A stretch of 60,413 bases of DNA, from contig CALKES010000011.1 in the NCBI GenBank assembly GCA_938084715.1, positions 1-60,413 of the forward strand, read 5' to 3'. Position numbers and translations under genes: made by a program. Under the pieces are notes generated by a model. It worked only from the letters and a program-made list of their open reading frames with translations. It made no database searches and was not told where the DNA came from. Below are positions 42,381 through 52,452 of the stretch, piece after piece; within the stretch, counting starts at the first letter, position 1, and each line of letters opens with the position of its first letter. This DNA is from Candidatus Bipolaricaulota bacterium (GTDB lineage Bacteria; Bipolaricaulota; Bipolaricaulia; Bipolaricaulales; Bipolaricaulaceae).

Positions 42381-42977
42381 TCAGGCCCGCCCGGTCGGGG
42401 AGAGGAGAGCGAGCCGCTCCTTCACCGTCTGGATGTCCTGCCATGTCTGGTGCTTGGGGCTCCCCTTGGCCTTGCTCGGGTTGCGGAGGAGGTAGCTGGG
42501 GTGGTACATGGGGAACACCTCGATCCCCCCCCGCCAGCGGTGGAACCGCCCCCGGAGCTGGGTGATCCCCTCGGAGGAGTTGAGGAACCAGCTCGTGGGG
42601 GTGTTCCCGAGGGTGACGATGATCCGGGGGTTGATGAGGGCGATCTGGGCGGAGAGCCACTCCCAGCACGCCTCGGTCTCGGCCCGGGTGGGGACCCGGT
42701 TCCCCGGGGGCCGGCACTTCACGATGTTCGCGATGTAGACCTCCTCCCGGGGGATCCCCACCGAGGCGAGGATCTGGGTCAGGAGCTGTCCGGCGGGCCC
42801 GACGAACGGCCGGCCCGTGTCGTCCTCCACCTCCCCCGGGCCCTCCCCCACGAACATGAGCGAGGCCCGGGGGTTCCCCTCCCCGAACACCACCGTCTTC
42901 CGCCCCTCGGCGAGGGGACAGCGGCGGCACCCCTTGGCTCGCTCGGCGAGGAGCTCCAGGGAGATCGGAACCGCCAA
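42381..42977 (-). CDS. Family 4 uracil-DNA glycosylase (Fe-S type)
   Basis: 198 residues. Motif 1 is GEGPGEVEDDTGRPFVGPAG, with Cys in CRRC and in IVKCRPPGNR and EACWEW that would hold the 4Fe-4S cluster, and the late motif MYHPSYLLRN. It removes uracil from DNA, important in hot environments. TTG start 6 nt after AAAGGAGG, so TTG is well supported. It lies just downstream of tRNA-Gly on the same strand, with no promoter between. Confidence 0.93.
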   Translation of the reverse strand: MAVPISLELLAERAKGCRRCPLAEGRKTVVFGEGNPRASLMFVGEGPGEVEDDTGRPFVGPAGQLLTQILASVGIPREEVYIANIVKCRPPGNRVPTRAETEACWEWLSAQIALINPRIIVTLGNTPTSWFLNSSEGITQLRGRFHRWRGGIEVFPMYHPSYLLRNPSKAKGSPKHQTWQDIQTVKERLALLSPTGRA

Positions 42978-43018
42978 GGGTTACCTCCTTTGGGAAAGCC
43001 GGAAGGTGGGGGATCCGC

Positions 43019-43094
43019 TGGAGCGGGCAACGGGGATCGAACCCGTGGCCTGCAGCTTGGGAAGCTGCCGCTCTACCATCTGAGCTATGCCCGC
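43019..43094 (-). tRNA. tRNA-Gly (anticodon CCC)
   Basis: A 76-nt cloverleaf: acceptor GCGGGCA/TGCCCGC, D arm GCTC-AGATGGTA-GAGC, anticodon stem GCAGC/GCTGC with loop TTCCCAA (anticodon CCC, reads GGG), T arm ACGGG-TTCGATC-CCCGT, discriminator T, and an encoded CCA. Confidence 0.97.
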
Positions 43095-43106
43095 AGCCTG
43101 GAAACG

Positions 43107-43134
43107 ATGATACGCTCCCCCCGCCTCCCGTCAA
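43107..43134 (-). promoter_or_regulatory. tRNA-Gly promoter overlapping the pgk stop codon
   Basis: TTGACG (43134-43129), 16-nt spacer, TATCAT (43112-43107), 12 nt before the mature tRNA. The TGA of pgk lies inside the TTGACG box. Confidence 0.8.
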
Positions 43135-44315
43135 GCGCGGAGGGCCTCGAGGGCCGGCATCGGCTTCCCCCGGAGGAAGTCGAGGGTCGCCCCCCCGCCC
43201 GTGGAGACGTACCCGAACCTCGCGGCGAGCCCGAGCCTCTCCACCGCCTCCCCCGTCTCCCCACCCCCGACCACGCTGAACGCCTTCGAGGCGACAAGGG
43301 CTCTCGCCACCGCCTCCGTCCCGGCGGCGAACGGGGCGTGCTCGAACGCCCCCATCGGCCCAGCCCAGACCACCGTCCCCGCCCCCCGGAGGGCCTGGGC
43401 AAACCGCTCCCGGGTCCGGGGCCCGATGTCGAGGCCCATCCACCCCTCCGGGATCTCCCCTGCGGGGACCACCCGTACCTCCCCCCCCGCCGGCTCCCGG
43501 GCGACCACCACGTCCTCGGGGAGGAGGATCTCCTTCCCGAGGGCCCGCGCCCGCTGGAGGAGCTCCCCCAGGACGGGGACGAGGTCGCGGTCCACCACGC
43601 TCCTCCCCACGGCGAGCCCCTGGGCGGCAAGGAACGTGAACGCGACCCCGCCCCCCACGAGGAACCCGTCCACCTGGGGGAGGAGGTCGGTGAGGACCCC
43701 GAGCTTGTCCTTGGCCTTCTTCCCCCCGACGAGGAGGTAGTACGGGCGCCGCGGGGCGTCCCGAACGCCGGACAGGACCTCCACCTCCCGTTCCATGAGG
43801 AGCCCGGCGTAGGCGGGGAGAAGCTTTGTCACCCCGACGGTGGAGGCGTGGGCCCGGTGGGCGGTGGCAAAGGCGTCGTTCACAAAGAGGTCAAACGGCG
43901 CGGCGAGCTCCCGGGCCAACCCGGGGTCGTTCTCCTCCTCCCCCGGGTGGAACCGGACGTTCTCGAGGACGAGCACCTCTCCTGGGGAGAGGGAGTCCAC
44001 CGCTCGATGGACTTCCTCTCCGATAGAGTCCCGGAGCGCGTTGACCCGGGCCCCGACGAGCTCGCCGAGGCGCCGGGCCACGGGCCCCATCCGGAGCTCC
44101 TCCACGACCCTCCCTTCGGGGCGGCCGAGGTGGGAGAGAACAGCCACCTTCGCCCCCCGCTCCCCCAGGAGGCGCAAGGTCGGGAGGACGGCCCGGATCC
44201 GGCCGTCGTCGGCCACCTCCCCGTCCTTCAGGGGGACGTTGAGGTCAGCCCGGAGGAGGACCCGCTTCCCCCGGGGGTTCACGTCGCGCACGCTGCGGAG
44301 CCTGACGGGCGGCAT
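43131..44315 (-). CDS. pgk: Phosphoglycerate kinase
   Basis: 394 residues. N-terminal GKRVLLRADLNVPLKDG, VLSHLGRPEG and VLENVRFHPGEEEND for 3-phosphoglycerate binding; C-terminal PYYLLVGGKKAKDKLGVL, VVWAGPMGAFEHAPFA and STGGGATLDFLRG for nucleotide binding. It makes ATP from 1,3-bisphosphoglycerate. ATG at 44315 is preferred over one three codons upstream because TAGAAT ends 7 nt before it and the earlier ATG overlaps that box. Confidence 0.97.
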   Translation of the reverse strand: MPPVRLRSVRDVNPRGKRVLLRADLNVPLKDGEVADDGRIRAVLPTLRLLGERGAKVAVLSHLGRPEGRVVEELRMGPVARRLGELVGARVNALRDSIGEEVHRAVDSLSPGEVLVLENVRFHPGEEENDPGLARELAAPFDLFVNDAFATAHRAHASTVGVTKLLPAYAGLLMEREVEVLSGVRDAPRRPYYLLVGGKKAKDKLGVLTDLLPQVDGFLVGGGVAFTFLAAQGLAVGRSVVDRDLVPVLGELLQRARALGKEILLPEDVVVAREPAGGEVRVVPAGEIPEGWMGLDIGPRTRERFAQALRGAGTVVWAGPMGAFEHAPFAAGTEAVARALVASKAFSVVGGGETGEAVERLGLAARFGYVSTGGGATLDFLRGKPMPALEALRA

Positions 44316-44322
44316 GGGGCTC

Positions 44323-44351
44323 ATTCTAGGTTCCGATCTCGACCTGGACAA
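44323..44351 (-). promoter_or_regulatory. pgk promoter
   Basis: TTGTCC (44351-44346), 17-nt spacer, TAGAAT (44328-44323), 7 nt before ATG: a leaderless arrangement. It overlaps the divergent promoter region of the LolA-like gene. Confidence 0.72.
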
Positions 44352-44355
44352 GGGG

Positions 44356-44361
44356 TATCAT
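44356..44361 (+). promoter_or_regulatory. -10 box (TATCAT) of the LolA-like gene
   Basis: TATCAT ends 6 nt before the GTG at 44368; no good -35 seen. Confidence 0.55.
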
Positions 44362-44367
44362 CGCCCT

Positions 44368-45078
44368 GTGAACGTCCTCCTCGTCCTCGGGGTGGTCCTC
44401 CTCGGGCTCGCCGTGGCCCTCGGGCCGGCGGCCCTGAGCTGGCTCGACCCCCTCTCCCCGGCCCGGGCGGCGGGGAGGTTCCTCGCGGTGGTGAGTTCCT
44501 GGAACGGGATCCGAGACCTCCAGGCGGAACTCCTCGTCCGCGGGGCGGGGGGGGAGGCCAGGCTCAGGATGTTCTTCCTCGCCCCAGCAGCCGTCCGAAT
44601 CGAGGTCGTCTTGCCCTCCGACCTCGCCGGGGAGGTGTTCGCCCTGCGGCCCCTTCCCGGGGGGACCTGGCTCTTCCTCCACCACCGCCCGGCGTTGGAG
44701 CTCGGGGTCGAGGCCCGCCTCCCCGCGGGGGAAATCGGGCTTCCCGTTGTCTTCCCGACCGCAGGCGAGCTCCGGGACGGCCTCCGCAGCGGCCGGATCA
44801 CGGTGGCCTACACCCCGGGAGGGGAGGAGGGCGACCGGTTCGACCTCCGGGGCCTGCCGGGCTCGTTCCCGCGGGTCGAGCTGTGGGTGGACCCGGAGAC
44901 CCTTCTCCCCTGGCGGGGGCGCCTGTACCGGGATCCCGACCGTCCCCAGGCGCTCGAGATCGAAGTGGCCTCCGAAAAAGGATCCCGCCTCCTCCAGGTC
45001 AACCGGGGCCTGGAGCTACGGGACCTGTTTCAGCTTTCCCCCCCGCCGCGGCGGTGGTTGGTGGCGCCGCGGCCCTAG
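44368..45078 (+). CDS. LolA-like outer-membrane lipoprotein carrier family protein
   Basis: 236 residues from a leaderless GTG. N-terminal hydrophobic segment (1-26), then a region beginning RAAGRFLAVVSSWNGIRDLQ and with ARLRMFFLAPAAVRIEVVLP, in the style of LolA/LolB or sortilin-like outer-membrane lipoprotein-sorting domains. If correct, it carries lipoproteins such as the FN3 protein across the periplasm. Family match is by pattern only. Its TAG shares the CTAG with the stop codon of the convergent DUF151 gene. Confidence 0.65.
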   Translation: MNVLLVLGVVLLGLAVALGPAALSWLDPLSPARAAGRFLAVVSSWNGIRDLQAELLVRGAGGEARLRMFFLAPAAVRIEVVLPSDLAGEVFALRPLPGGTWLFLHHRPALELGVEARLPAGEIGLPVVFPTAGELRDGLRSGRITVAYTPGGEEGDRFDLRGLPGSFPRVELWVDPETLLPWRGRLYRDPDRPQALEIEVASEKGSRLLQVNRGLELRDLFQLSPPPRRWLVAPRP

Positions 45079-45560
45079 CCCTCCTGGGCCCGGCGGCGGA
45101 ACTCCCCCAGGTTGAGCTCCTTCTCCACGAACTCCTCGAACTGCTCCTCCTCGATGAACGGGGACTCGATCGCCGACTTCTCGAACACCGAGTCCTCGAT
45201 GTAGATCGGGGCCCGGGTCCGCAGGGCGAGGGCCACCGCATCGGAGGGGCGGGCGTCGATGTCCCGGGTCGTCCCGGTCGCGTCCCGGACGACGAGGCTT
45301 GCGTAGTAGGTGCTGTCCTTGACCGAGGTGATCACCGCCCGCTCGAGGTTTCCCCCCAGCGTGCTCAGGATTTCCTTCATCAGGTCGTGGGAGAGCGGCC
45401 GAGGGAACCGGTGGCCCTGGAGTTCGATGGCGATGGACATGGCCTCCTGTTCGCCGATCCAGATGGGCATGGCCTTCGACGAGTGCCGGTCCTTGAGGAG
45501 CAGGACCGGAGTCTTCGTCGTTGGATCGAGAAGTAGCGCCCTCACCTCAGCTTCCCTCAT
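45075..45560 (-). CDS. DUF151 bifunctional nuclease family protein
   Basis: 161 residues. The start VRALLLDPTTKTPVLLLKD and the core MPIWIGEQEAMSIAIELQGH, RPLSHDLMKEIL and RPSDAVALALRTRAPIY are those of the bifunctional nuclease family (cleaves DNA and RNA in tested members). The C terminus is acidic (IEEEQFEEFVEKEL). Ribosome binding site AGGAGG 8 nt upstream and a perfect TATAAT box. Cellular role in this lineage unknown. Confidence 0.88.
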   Translation of the reverse strand: MREAEVRALLLDPTTKTPVLLLKDRHSSKAMPIWIGEQEAMSIAIELQGHRFPRPLSHDLMKEILSTLGGNLERAVITSVKDSTYYASLVVRDATGTTRDIDARPSDAVALALRTRAPIYIEDSVFEKSAIESPFIEEEQFEEFVEKELNLGEFRRRAQEG

Positions 45561-45592
45561 TCCTGGCCTCCTCTCGTCGAACTCGCGCTCGG

Positions 45593-45598
45593 ATTATA
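45593..45598 (-). promoter_or_regulatory. Consensus -10 box (TATAAT) of the DUF151 gene
   Basis: TATAAT on the minus strand; read on the plus strand the same bases give TTATAG/TATAGC, a possible -10 for the divergent smpB transcript. Confidence 0.65.
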
Positions 45599-45683
45599 GC
45601 GACCCCCGGGAGGGGCGACCATGGTCGGCATTACGTTCGGGGAGTGGCGGGGGGGTCAGGGGGGCGGTAGCCTCGGAACCGCC

Positions 45684-46139
45684 ATGGTTCGCCAGGTCGT
45701 CGCCCGCAACCGCCGGGCCCGAAGGGACTACGCGGTGGAGGAGACCTACGAGGCGGGGATCGAACTCCGCGGCTCGGAGGTCAAGTCCCTCCGCGCCGGC
45801 CGGGTCTCCCTGGAGGAGGCCTACGCCAAGGTGGACGGGGGGGAGGTGTGGCTCCTTGGGCTCCACATCGCCCCCTACGGCCCCAGCGGCCTCCGGGGCC
45901 ACGACCCCCTCCGGCCAAGGCGGCTCCTCCTCCACAAGCGGGAGATCGCCCGCCTGATCGGCAAGGTCGGCCGAGCGGGCTACACCCTCGTCCCCTTGGC
46001 GATCTACTTCACCGAGCGGGGGTACGCGAAGGTCGAGCTCGCCCTCGGGCGCGGCCAGACCAAAGTCGACAAGCGGCGGAAGATGATCCAGGAGGAGGAG
46101 GAGCGGCGGGCCCGGGAGGCGATGAAGCGCTTCCGCTAG
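45684..46139 (+). CDS. smpB: SsrA-binding protein SmpB
   Basis: 151 residues. [40 protein letters not shown] and a C-terminal basic helix ([20 protein letters not shown]). SmpB brings tmRNA to stalled ribosomes; ssrA is not in the window. ATG at 45684 gives a normal N terminus but has no ribosome binding site. An in-frame ATG at 45621 has GGGAGGGG upstream and would add 21 odd residues, so the true start is open. Confidence 0.95.
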   Translation: MVRQVVARNRRARRDYAVEETYEAGIELRGSEVKSLRAGRVSLEEAYAKVDGGEVWLLGLHIAPYGPSGLRGHDPLRPRRLLLHKREIARLIGKVGRAGYTLVPLAIYFTERGYAKVELALGRGQTKVDKRRKMIQEEEERRAREAMKRFR

Positions 46140-47197
46140 AGGTTTTCCGCGACCTCAGCCGAGAGGATGGGGTCGATCAGGGGGTCGAGGTCCCCATCCA
46201 GGACCTCGGAGAGCTGATAGAGGGTGAGGCTGATCCGGTGGTCGGTGACCCGCGACTGGGGGAAGTTGTAGGTCCGGATCTTCTCCGAGCGGTCCCCGGT
46301 CCCGATCTGGCGCCGGCGGGCCTCGCGGCGCTCCTTGGCCCGGGCCTCCTCCTGGATCTCCCACAGTTTGGCCCGCAGGATCCGCAGGGCGAGCTCCCGG
46401 TTGCGGTGCTGGCTCCGCTCGTCCTGGCAGGCGACGACGATCCCCGTGGGGAGGTGGGTGATCCGGACCGCCGTCTCGTTTTTCTGCATGTGCTGGCCCC
46501 CGGGGCCGCTGGCACGGAACGTGTCCATCTTCAGGTCCTCGGGCCGGATCTCGACGTCGATCTCCTCGGCCTCGGGGAGGACGGCGACGGTGGCCGTGGA
46601 GGTGTGGATCCGACCGCTGGCCTCCGTCTCCGGAACCCGCTGGACCCGGTGGACCCCGGACTCGTAGCGGAGGCGGCCGTAGGCCCCCTCCCCCTCGACG
46701 GCGAACACGACCTGCTTCATCCCCCCCAACGGGGTGGGGTGGCTGTCCATCACCCGGACGGTGAACCCTTTCCGCTCGGCGTACCGGCTGTACATCCGGA
46801 AGAGTTCAGCGGCAAAGAGGGCCGCCTCCTCCCCTCCGGTCCCGGCCCGGATCTCGACGATGGCGTTCTTGCGGTCGGCCGGGCTTTCGGGGAGGAGCAT
46901 CCGCAGGATCTCCCCGGAGAGTCTGTCCGCCCGGGCCCGGTCCCGCTCCAGCTCCTCCCGGAGCGCGGCCCGCAGCTCTTCGTCCCCCTCCTCCCGCAGC
47001 AGCTCCTCCTCCTCGGCGATGGCCTCCCGCAGCCGCCGGAGCTCCTCCCCCCTGGCCACGAGGTCCCGGAGGCGGGCGTAGCGCCGGGAGAGCTCGGCGA
47101 AGTCCGGCCGTGCGGCCACCCCCGGCTGGGCGAGCTGTTCCTCCAGCTCCCGGAGCTCCTCCGCCGCCCCCTCCACCCGGGCCAAGATCTTGTCCAC
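46136..47197 (-). CDS. prfA: Peptide chain release factor 1
   Basis: 353 residues. N-terminal coiled coil; domain 2 with [20 protein letters not shown]; the GGQ hydrolysis motif in [17 protein letters not shown]; and [17 protein letters not shown] near the end. It terminates at UAA and UAG. GTG start with TACCCT 6 nt upstream, 29 nt after rpiA. Its stop codon overlaps that of smpB on a CTAG. Confidence 0.97.
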   Translation of the reverse strand: MDKILARVEGAAEELRELEEQLAQPGVAARPDFAELSRRYARLRDLVARGEELRRLREAIAEEEELLREEGDEELRAALREELERDRARADRLSGEILRMLLPESPADRKNAIVEIRAGTGGEEAALFAAELFRMYSRYAERKGFTVRVMDSHPTPLGGMKQVVFAVEGEGAYGRLRYESGVHRVQRVPETEASGRIHTSTATVAVLPEAEEIDVEIRPEDLKMDTFRASGPGGQHMQKNETAVRITHLPTGIVVACQDERSQHRNRELALRILRAKLWEIQEEARAKERREARRRQIGTGDRSEKIRTYNFPQSRVTDHRISLTLYQLSEVLDGDLDPLIDPILSAEVAENL

Positions 47198-47203
47198 GGC
47201 CGT

Positions 47204-47209
47204 AGGGTA
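47204..47209 (-). promoter_or_regulatory. -10 box (TACCCT) before prfA
   Basis: TACCCT ends 6 nt before the GTG, in the 29-nt gap after rpiA; no clear -35. Confidence 0.4.
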
Positions 47210-47226
47210 GCCGAAAGGGGCCCGCG

Positions 47227-47928
47227 CTACAGCGAGGGGCGCCGGAGGTGGCGGACCCCCCCGGGTCCGGCCACGAAGAGGTCGGTGGCCAGCCCGAGAA
47301 ACAGGCCGTGCCCGAGGATCCCCGCCCGGGCCTCGAGCTTCCGGGCCAGGGCCTGGGGGTCCCGGATCGGGCCGAAGTGGCAGTCGAGGACGAAGTTCCC
47401 CTGATCGGTCTGGAACGGGGTCCCGTCCCCCCCCCGACGGAGGACCACCTCGGCCCCGAGCCCCTTCAGGAACGGAACGTGGGTTCTCCAGCCGAAGGGG
47501 AGGACCTCCACCGGGACCGGGGACCGGGTCCCCAGGGCCGGGGAGAGCTTCCCCTCGTCGACCACGATCGCCTCCCGCCGGCTTGCCTGGGCCACGACCT
47601 TCTCCCGGAGGAGCGCCCCCCCACCCCCCTTGATGAGGTCCAGGTCGGGGTCCACCTCGTCCGCCCCGTCGATCGTGAGGTCCAGGATGGGGTGTTCCTC
47701 CAGGGTCGTGAGGGGGATCCCGAGCTCCCGCGCCTCCCGCTCGACCTGGCTAGAACAGGGGACGCCGGAGATGCCGTGGAGATCCCCGGACCGGAGACGC
47801 TCGGCGATCCGGAGGAGGGCGTAGCGGGCCGTGGAGCCGTGGCCGAGGCCGACCGCCATCCCCGGCTCGACGAGCCTCACCGCCGCCTCGGCCGCGGCCC
47901 GCTTCCACCGCTCCCCAGGGGACTCCAT
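47227..47928 (-). CDS. rpiA: Ribose-5-phosphate isomerase A
   Basis: 233 residues. [20 protein letters not shown] (phosphate loop), [40 protein letters not shown] and VDEGKLSP with the usual catalytic Asp and Lys. It interconverts ribose-5-P and ribulose-5-P. ATG has TACGAT 7 nt upstream and no ribosome binding site. prfA follows 29 nt later. Confidence 0.96.
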   Translation of the reverse strand: MESPGERWKRAAAEAAVRLVEPGMAVGLGHGSTARYALLRIAERLRSGDLHGISGVPCSSQVEREARELGIPLTTLEEHPILDLTIDGADEVDPDLDLIKGGGGALLREKVVAQASRREAIVVDEGKLSPALGTRSPVPVEVLPFGWRTHVPFLKGLGAEVVLRRGGDGTPFQTDQGNFVLDCHFGPIRDPQALARKLEARAGILGHGLFLGLATDLFVAGPGGVRHLRRPSL

Positions 47929-47935
47929 CGAGCGG

Positions 47936-47941
47936 ATCGTA
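47936..47941 (-). promoter_or_regulatory. -10 box (TACGAT) of rpiA
   Basis: TACGAT ends 7 nt before ATG; no clear -35. Confidence 0.5.
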
Positions 47942-47954
47942 CCCGATCGGCCCC

Positions 47955-47983
47955 GTGCGGGGGGGGGCCCTCTCGGCGACAAT
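47955..47983 (+). promoter_or_regulatory. Promoter of the acyl-CoA synthetase/GNAT gene
   Basis: GTGCGG (47955-47960), 17-nt spacer, GACAAT (47978-47983). Start near 47990 leaves a leader of about 11 nt holding GGAGG. Confidence 0.5.
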
Positions 47984-48000
47984 GCCCCGGAGGTAGGACC

Positions 48001-50691
48001 GTGAGCATTCGCAACTTGGACAAGATCTTCAACCCCCAGCGGGTGGCCGTAGTCGGCGCGAGCAGCAACCCCGGTACCGTCGGCTACAGCGTCCTCCGGA
48101 ACATGATCAACGCCGGGTTCACCGGGGTCGTCTACCCGGTGAACCCCAAGCGGGAGAGCGTCCAGGGGATCCAGAGCTACCCGAGCGTGGAGGCCCTTCC
48201 CCGGACGCCGGACCTCGCCGTCCTGTGCACCCCAGCCCCCACGGTCCCCGGGCTCGTCCGGGAGTGCGGGCGGGCGGGGATCCGGGGCCTGGTGGTCCTC
48301 ACCGCGGGGTTTCGGGAGGCGGGGGAGGCGGGGCGGGCGCTGGAGGCCCAAGTCCGGTCGGCCGCCTCCGAGTTCGATGGGATGAGGATCATCGGGCCCA
48401 ATTGTCTCGGGATCATCGTCCCCCGGATCGGGCTCAACGCCACGTTTGCCGCCGGGCACCCCCCCGACGGGAACGTGGCGTTCATCTCCCAGTCCGGGGC
48501 CCTGTGCACCTCGATCCTCGACTGGGCCGTCGAGGAGGGGATCGGCTTCTCCCACTTCGTCTCGGTGGGGAACATGCTCGACGTGGACTTCGGCGACCTG
48601 ATCGACTTCTTCGGCGAGGACGACAAGACCCGGTCGATCCTCCTCTACATCGAGTCGGTGAGCGAGGCGCGGAAGTTCATGTCCGCGTCCCGGGCGTTTG
48701 CCCGCTCCAAGCCCCTCATCGTCTACAAGGCGGGGCGGTTTGCCGAGTCGGCCAAAGCGGCGAGCTCCCACACCGGGGCGATGGCCGGGGAGGACGCGGT
48801 GTACGACGCTGCGTTCCGCCGGGCGGGGATGGTCCGGGTCTACGAGATCGGGGCCCTGTTCGACGCGGCCGAGCTCCTGGCCAAGATCCGGCCCCCGGGG
48901 GGGCCCCGGCTGGCGATCCTCACGAACGCCGGCGGGCCGGGGGTCATGGCCACCGACGCCCTCATCGCCCGCCGGGGGACCCTCGCCCCCCTCTCCCCGG
49001 AGACGACCGCGAAGCTCAACGGGCTCCTTCCCCCCTTCTGGTCCCACGGAAACCCGGTGGACGTCCTCGGGGACGCCCCGCCGGAGCGCTACGCCGCCGC
49101 GCTGGAGATCCTCCTCTCGGACCCCAACGTGGACGCGGTCCTGGCGGTCCTCGCGCCTCAAGCGGTGACCGACCCCACGACCACGGCCCAGGAGGTGGCG
49201 GCGATCGCCAAGAAGTCCCCCAAGCCCGTCCTCGCCTCGTGGATGGGGGGGAAGCTCATGCGGGAGGGGATCGCGGTCTTCAACCGGGCCGGGGTCCCCA
49301 CCTACGCCACCCCGGACCAGGCGGTGGAGGCGTTCATGCACCTCGTCGACTACGCCCGGAACCTCGAGCTCCTCTACGAGACCCCCCGGGAGGTCCCCGT
49401 CCGGTTTCCCCTCGACCAGGCGACGGTCCGGAAGACGCTTCGGCCGATCCTCGAGAAGGGCGGTATCCTCTCCGAGGCGGACTCCAAGGCGGTCCTCGCC
49501 GCGTACGGGATCCCCGTCGTCAGGCCCCTCCCCGCCCGCTCGGCGGAGGAGGCCGTAGCACGTGCAGAGGGGGCGGGGTACCCCGTGGTCCTCAAGGTCC
49601 TGTCCCCGGACATCACCCACAAGACGGACGTCGGCGGGGTGGCCCTCGGGCTCCACTCGGCCGAGGAGGTCCGGGCCGCGTACCAGCGAATGGTGGAGAC
49701 GGTCGGGAAGCGGGCCCCCCGGGCTCGGATCGAAGGGGTCACCGTCCAGCGGATGGTGGACACCTCCCGGGGGTTCGAGCTCCTCCTCGGGGCGAAGAAG
49801 GACCCCACGTTCGGGACCGTGCTCATGGTGGGCCTGGGGGGGATCGCGGCCGAAGTGTACAAGGACACGGCCCTCGAGCTCCCCCCCCTCAACGAGCGCC
49901 TGGCCCGGCGGAAGCTCGAGAGCTTGCGCAGCTGGCCCCTCCTTCAGGGGTACCGGGGAAGGCCGGGGGCGAACGTCGACCTCCTTGTGGAGACCCTCAT
50001 CCGGGTCTCCTACCTCGTGGCCGACTACCCGGAGATCAAGGAGCTCGACATCAACCCCCTCCTCGCCTCCCCCGACGAGGTCGTGGCGGTGGACGCCCGG
50101 ATCGTCGTGGACGAGGAGGCCCTCCGGAACCCGCCCCGGCCCTACGCCCACCTGGCGATCCGCCCCTACCCCGAGGGCTACACCCGGAAGGCCGCCCTCA
50201 AGAGCGGGACCCCGGTGACCCTGCGGCCGATCCGCCCCGAGGATGAGCCCCTGTGGCACGAGATGATCGCCGTCTCGTCCCGGGAGTCGATCCGGTTCCG
50301 GTTCCGGTACCTGTTCAAGGAGACGACCCACCAGATGGCGATCCCGTTCTGTTTCATCGACTACGACCGGGAGATGGCGATCGTGGCTGAACTTGAGGAG
50401 GGGGGGCGGAAGCGGATCGCTGGGGTGGGGCGGCTCGTCGTGGGCCCGGACCCGACCACGGCCGAGTACGCGGTGTTCGTGGCCGACCCCTGGCAGAACC
50501 AGGGCCTGGGAGGCCTCCTCACGGACTACTGCCTGGAGATCGCCCGGGGGTGGGGGGTGGAGGTGGTGACGGCGGAGACGACCCCGGACAACGTGCGGAT
50601 GCTCGCGATCTTTCAGAAGCGCGGCTTCCGGATCGAGCACCGCCCTGGGGACGGGGTTGTCCTCGCGACCCTCCCCCTCCGGGGGAGCTAG
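48001..50691 (+). CDS. ADP-forming acyl-CoA synthetase fused to a GNAT acetyltransferase
   Basis: 896 residues, GTG start behind GGAGG. Order: CoA-binding Rossmann domain ([20 protein letters not shown]), ligase domain with phospho-His257 in [18 protein letters not shown], second ligase part, ATP-grasp domain (about 490-720, [20 protein letters not shown]), and a GNAT domain (about 737-896) with acetyl-CoA loop QNQGLGG and [15 protein letters not shown]. This order matches Pat/PatZ protein lysine acetyltransferases, in which the synthetase part is generally considered inactive. Here the phosphorylatable His is kept, so it may also form ATP plus acetate from acetyl-CoA. It faces the acs operon. 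Confidence 0.93.
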   Translation: MSIRNLDKIFNPQRVAVVGASSNPGTVGYSVLRNMINAGFTGVVYPVNPKRESVQGIQSYPSVEALPRTPDLAVLCTPAPTVPGLVRECGRAGIRGLVVLTAGFREAGEAGRALEAQVRSAASEFDGMRIIGPNCLGIIVPRIGLNATFAAGHPPDGNVAFISQSGALCTSILDWAVEEGIGFSHFVSVGNMLDVDFGDLIDFFGEDDKTRSILLYIESVSEARKFMSASRAFARSKPLIVYKAGRFAESAKAASSHTGAMAGEDAVYDAAFRRAGMVRVYEIGALFDAAELLAKIRPPGGPRLAILTNAGGPGVMATDALIARRGTLAPLSPETTAKLNGLLPPFWSHGNPVDVLGDAPPERYAAALEILLSDPNVDAVLAVLAPQAVTDPTTTAQEVAAIAKKSPKPVLASWMGGKLMREGIAVFNRAGVPTYATPDQAVEAFMHLVDYARNLELLYETPREVPVRFPLDQATVRKTLRPILEKGGILSEADSKAVLAAYGIPVVRPLPARSAEEAVARAEGAGYPVVLKVLSPDITHKTDVGGVALGLHSAEEVRAAYQRMVETVGKRAPRARIEGVTVQRMVDTSRGFELLLGAKKDPTFGTVLMVGLGGIAAEVYKDTALELPPLNERLARRKLESLRSWPLLQGYRGRPGANVDLLVETLIRVSYLVADYPEIKELDINPLLASPDEVVAVDARIVVDEEALRNPPRPYAHLAIRPYPEGYTRKAALKSGTPVTLRPIRPEDEPLWHEMIAVSSRESIRFRFRYLFKETTHQMAIPFCFIDYDREMAIVAELEEGGRKRIAGVGRLVVGPDPTTAEYAVFVADPWQNQGLGGLLTDYCLEIARGWGVEVVTAETTPDNVRMLAIFQKRGFRIEHRPGDGVVLATLPLRGS

Positions 50692-52448
50692 AACAGGCCG
50701 CGCACCTCGCCCGTCTCGGGGTCCACGTCCACCCGGCGGAAGGCCGGGTCGGACCCCGTCCCGGGCATGAGGGAGATCTCCCCGGCCACGGGGCAGAGAA
50801 AGCGGGCCCCGGAGAAGAGGAGGACGTCCCGGATCGGCAGCGTCCATCCCCTGGGGACGCCCTTCAGGTCGGGGTCGTGGGAGAGGGAGAGGTGGGTCTT
50901 CACCATCACCGTGGCGTAGTCCCGGAACCGGGGGTCGGCCTCGAGGACCCTCGCCTTCTCCTCGGCCTCCGGGCTCCAGGTGACCCCGTCGGCCCCGTAG
51001 ACCTCCCGGGCGATCCGCTCCACCCGCTCCCGGAGGGGGGTCTCCAGCGGGTACAGGAACCGGAAGTTCTTCTTCTCCCGGCAGGCCTCGACGACGGCGT
51101 CGGCGAGCTCGAGGGCCCCCTCTCCGCCCCGGAGCCAGTGCTCCCCCACCGCGAACCGGGCCCCGGCCCCTTCCGCCGCCCTCCGGACGAGGGCCACCTC
51201 CCGATCGGTGTCCGTGGGGAAGCGGTTCAGGCACACGACGGCCGGAACCCCGGCCCGGCGGACGATCCCGAGGTGGTGGAGGAGGTTCGGCATTCCCCCC
51301 TCGACCAGGGAGAGACCCTCCTTGGCGTACTCCTTGGGGAGGGGGTGCCCAGGGACGACCCGCGGCCCTCCCCCGTGGGCCTTCAGGGCCCGCACGGTGA
51401 CGGTGAGGACGACCGCGTCGGGGACGAGGCCGCTGAGGCGGCACTTCACGTTCCACAGCTTCTCAAACCCGATGTCGGCCCCGAACCCGCTCTCCGTGAC
51501 GTGCCAGTCCCAAAGCTTGAGCCCCAGCTCGTCGGCGAGGATCGAGGACTGCCCCAGGGCGATGTTCGCAAACGGCCCGGCGTGGACGAGGATCGGCTGG
51601 TACTCCACGGTCGAGCAGAGGGTTGGATGGAGGGCCCGGCGCATCCAGGCCGCCATCGCCCCCCCCACCTCGAGGTCGTCGCACGTGACCGGCTCCCCCT
51701 TCCGGCTGTAGGCGACCGTGATCTCCCCGATCCGCCGCCGGAGGTCCCCGAGGTCCCGGGCGACCGCCAAGATCGCCATGAGCTCCGAGGACACCGCGAT
51801 CTGGAACCCCGACTCCATCGGGACCCCGTCCTTCCGCCCCCCGAGGCCGATCACCACGTGGCGGAGGGCCTGGGCGCAGAAGTCGATCGCCCACTTCATC
51901 TCCACCCGCCGGGGGTCGATGTCGAGGCGCCGCAGGCCCCGCCTCCCAAGGGCCTCGTCGGAGTAGTTCGCCTCGTGGAGGATCCGGGCGGTGAGGGCGA
52001 CCATGGCCAGGTTGTGGGCGTTTGTGACGGCGTCGATGTCTCCCGTGAGGCCGAGCGTGAACTCGGCCATCGGGATGAGGAGGGCATTGCCCCCCCCGGC
52101 AGCGGTGCCTTTGACGTTCATCGACGGCCCCCCCGAGGGCTGGCGGATCGCCCCCCCCGCCCCGAGGCCCCGCCGGGCCAGGCCCTCGATCAGGCCCAGG
52201 GTCGTCGTCGTCTTCCCCTCCCCCAGCGGGGTCGGGGTGATCGCTGTGACCGCGATGTACTTCCCCCGCGGGCGGCCCCCCAGCCGGGCGAGGATTCGCT
52301 CCCCATGGAGCTTGGCCACCCGGCCGCAGGGGATGACCTCCTCGTCCCGGAGGCCGAGGCGCTTCTGCCAGTCCCACGGAGACGGCAGCGCCGCCTCCGC
52401 CGCCCGGGCGATCTCCCAGTCCGCCATCTTCGTTGGGTCGTAGGGCAT
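50688..52448 (-). CDS. fhs: Formate-tetrahydrofolate ligase
   Basis: 586 residues. P-loop [39 protein letters not shown] and [20 protein letters not shown]-like motifs are those of Fhs. It activates formate to 10-formyl-THF with ATP, the first methyl-branch step of the Wood-Ljungdahl pathway. ATG behind GGGAGGTGAAGG, 4 nt after folD. Stop codon shared on CTAG with the convergent gene. Confidence 0.97.
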   Translation of the reverse strand: MPYDPTKMADWEIARAAEAALPSPWDWQKRLGLRDEEVIPCGRVAKLHGERILARLGGRPRGKYIAVTAITPTPLGEGKTTTTLGLIEGLARRGLGAGGAIRQPSGGPSMNVKGTAAGGGNALLIPMAEFTLGLTGDIDAVTNAHNLAMVALTARILHEANYSDEALGRRGLRRLDIDPRRVEMKWAIDFCAQALRHVVIGLGGRKDGVPMESGFQIAVSSELMAILAVARDLGDLRRRIGEITVAYSRKGEPVTCDDLEVGGAMAAWMRRALHPTLCSTVEYQPILVHAGPFANIALGQSSILADELGLKLWDWHVTESGFGADIGFEKLWNVKCRLSGLVPDAVVLTVTVRALKAHGGGPRVVPGHPLPKEYAKEGLSLVEGGMPNLLHHLGIVRRAGVPAVVCLNRFPTDTDREVALVRRAAEGAGARFAVGEHWLRGGEGALELADAVVEACREKKNFRFLYPLETPLRERVERIAREVYGADGVTWSPEAEEKARVLEADPRFRDYATVMVKTHLSLSHDPDLKGVPRGWTLPIRDVLLFSGARFLCPVAGEISLMPGTGSDPAFRRVDVDPETGEVRGLF

Positions 52449-52452
52449 TCCT

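Noticed and set aside
45593-46139. tmRNA (ssrA) next to smpB
   Set aside because: No tRNA-Ala-like ends or tag reading frame were found in the gaps around smpB; the gaps are too short.
47929-51456. A very long open frame on the minus strand, continuous with rpiA, antisense to the acyl-CoA synthetase/GNAT gene
   Set aside because: In DNA this GC-rich, antisense frames stay open by chance. Its translation is Arg/Gly/Pro-rich without domains, and rpiA has its own promoter and ATG.
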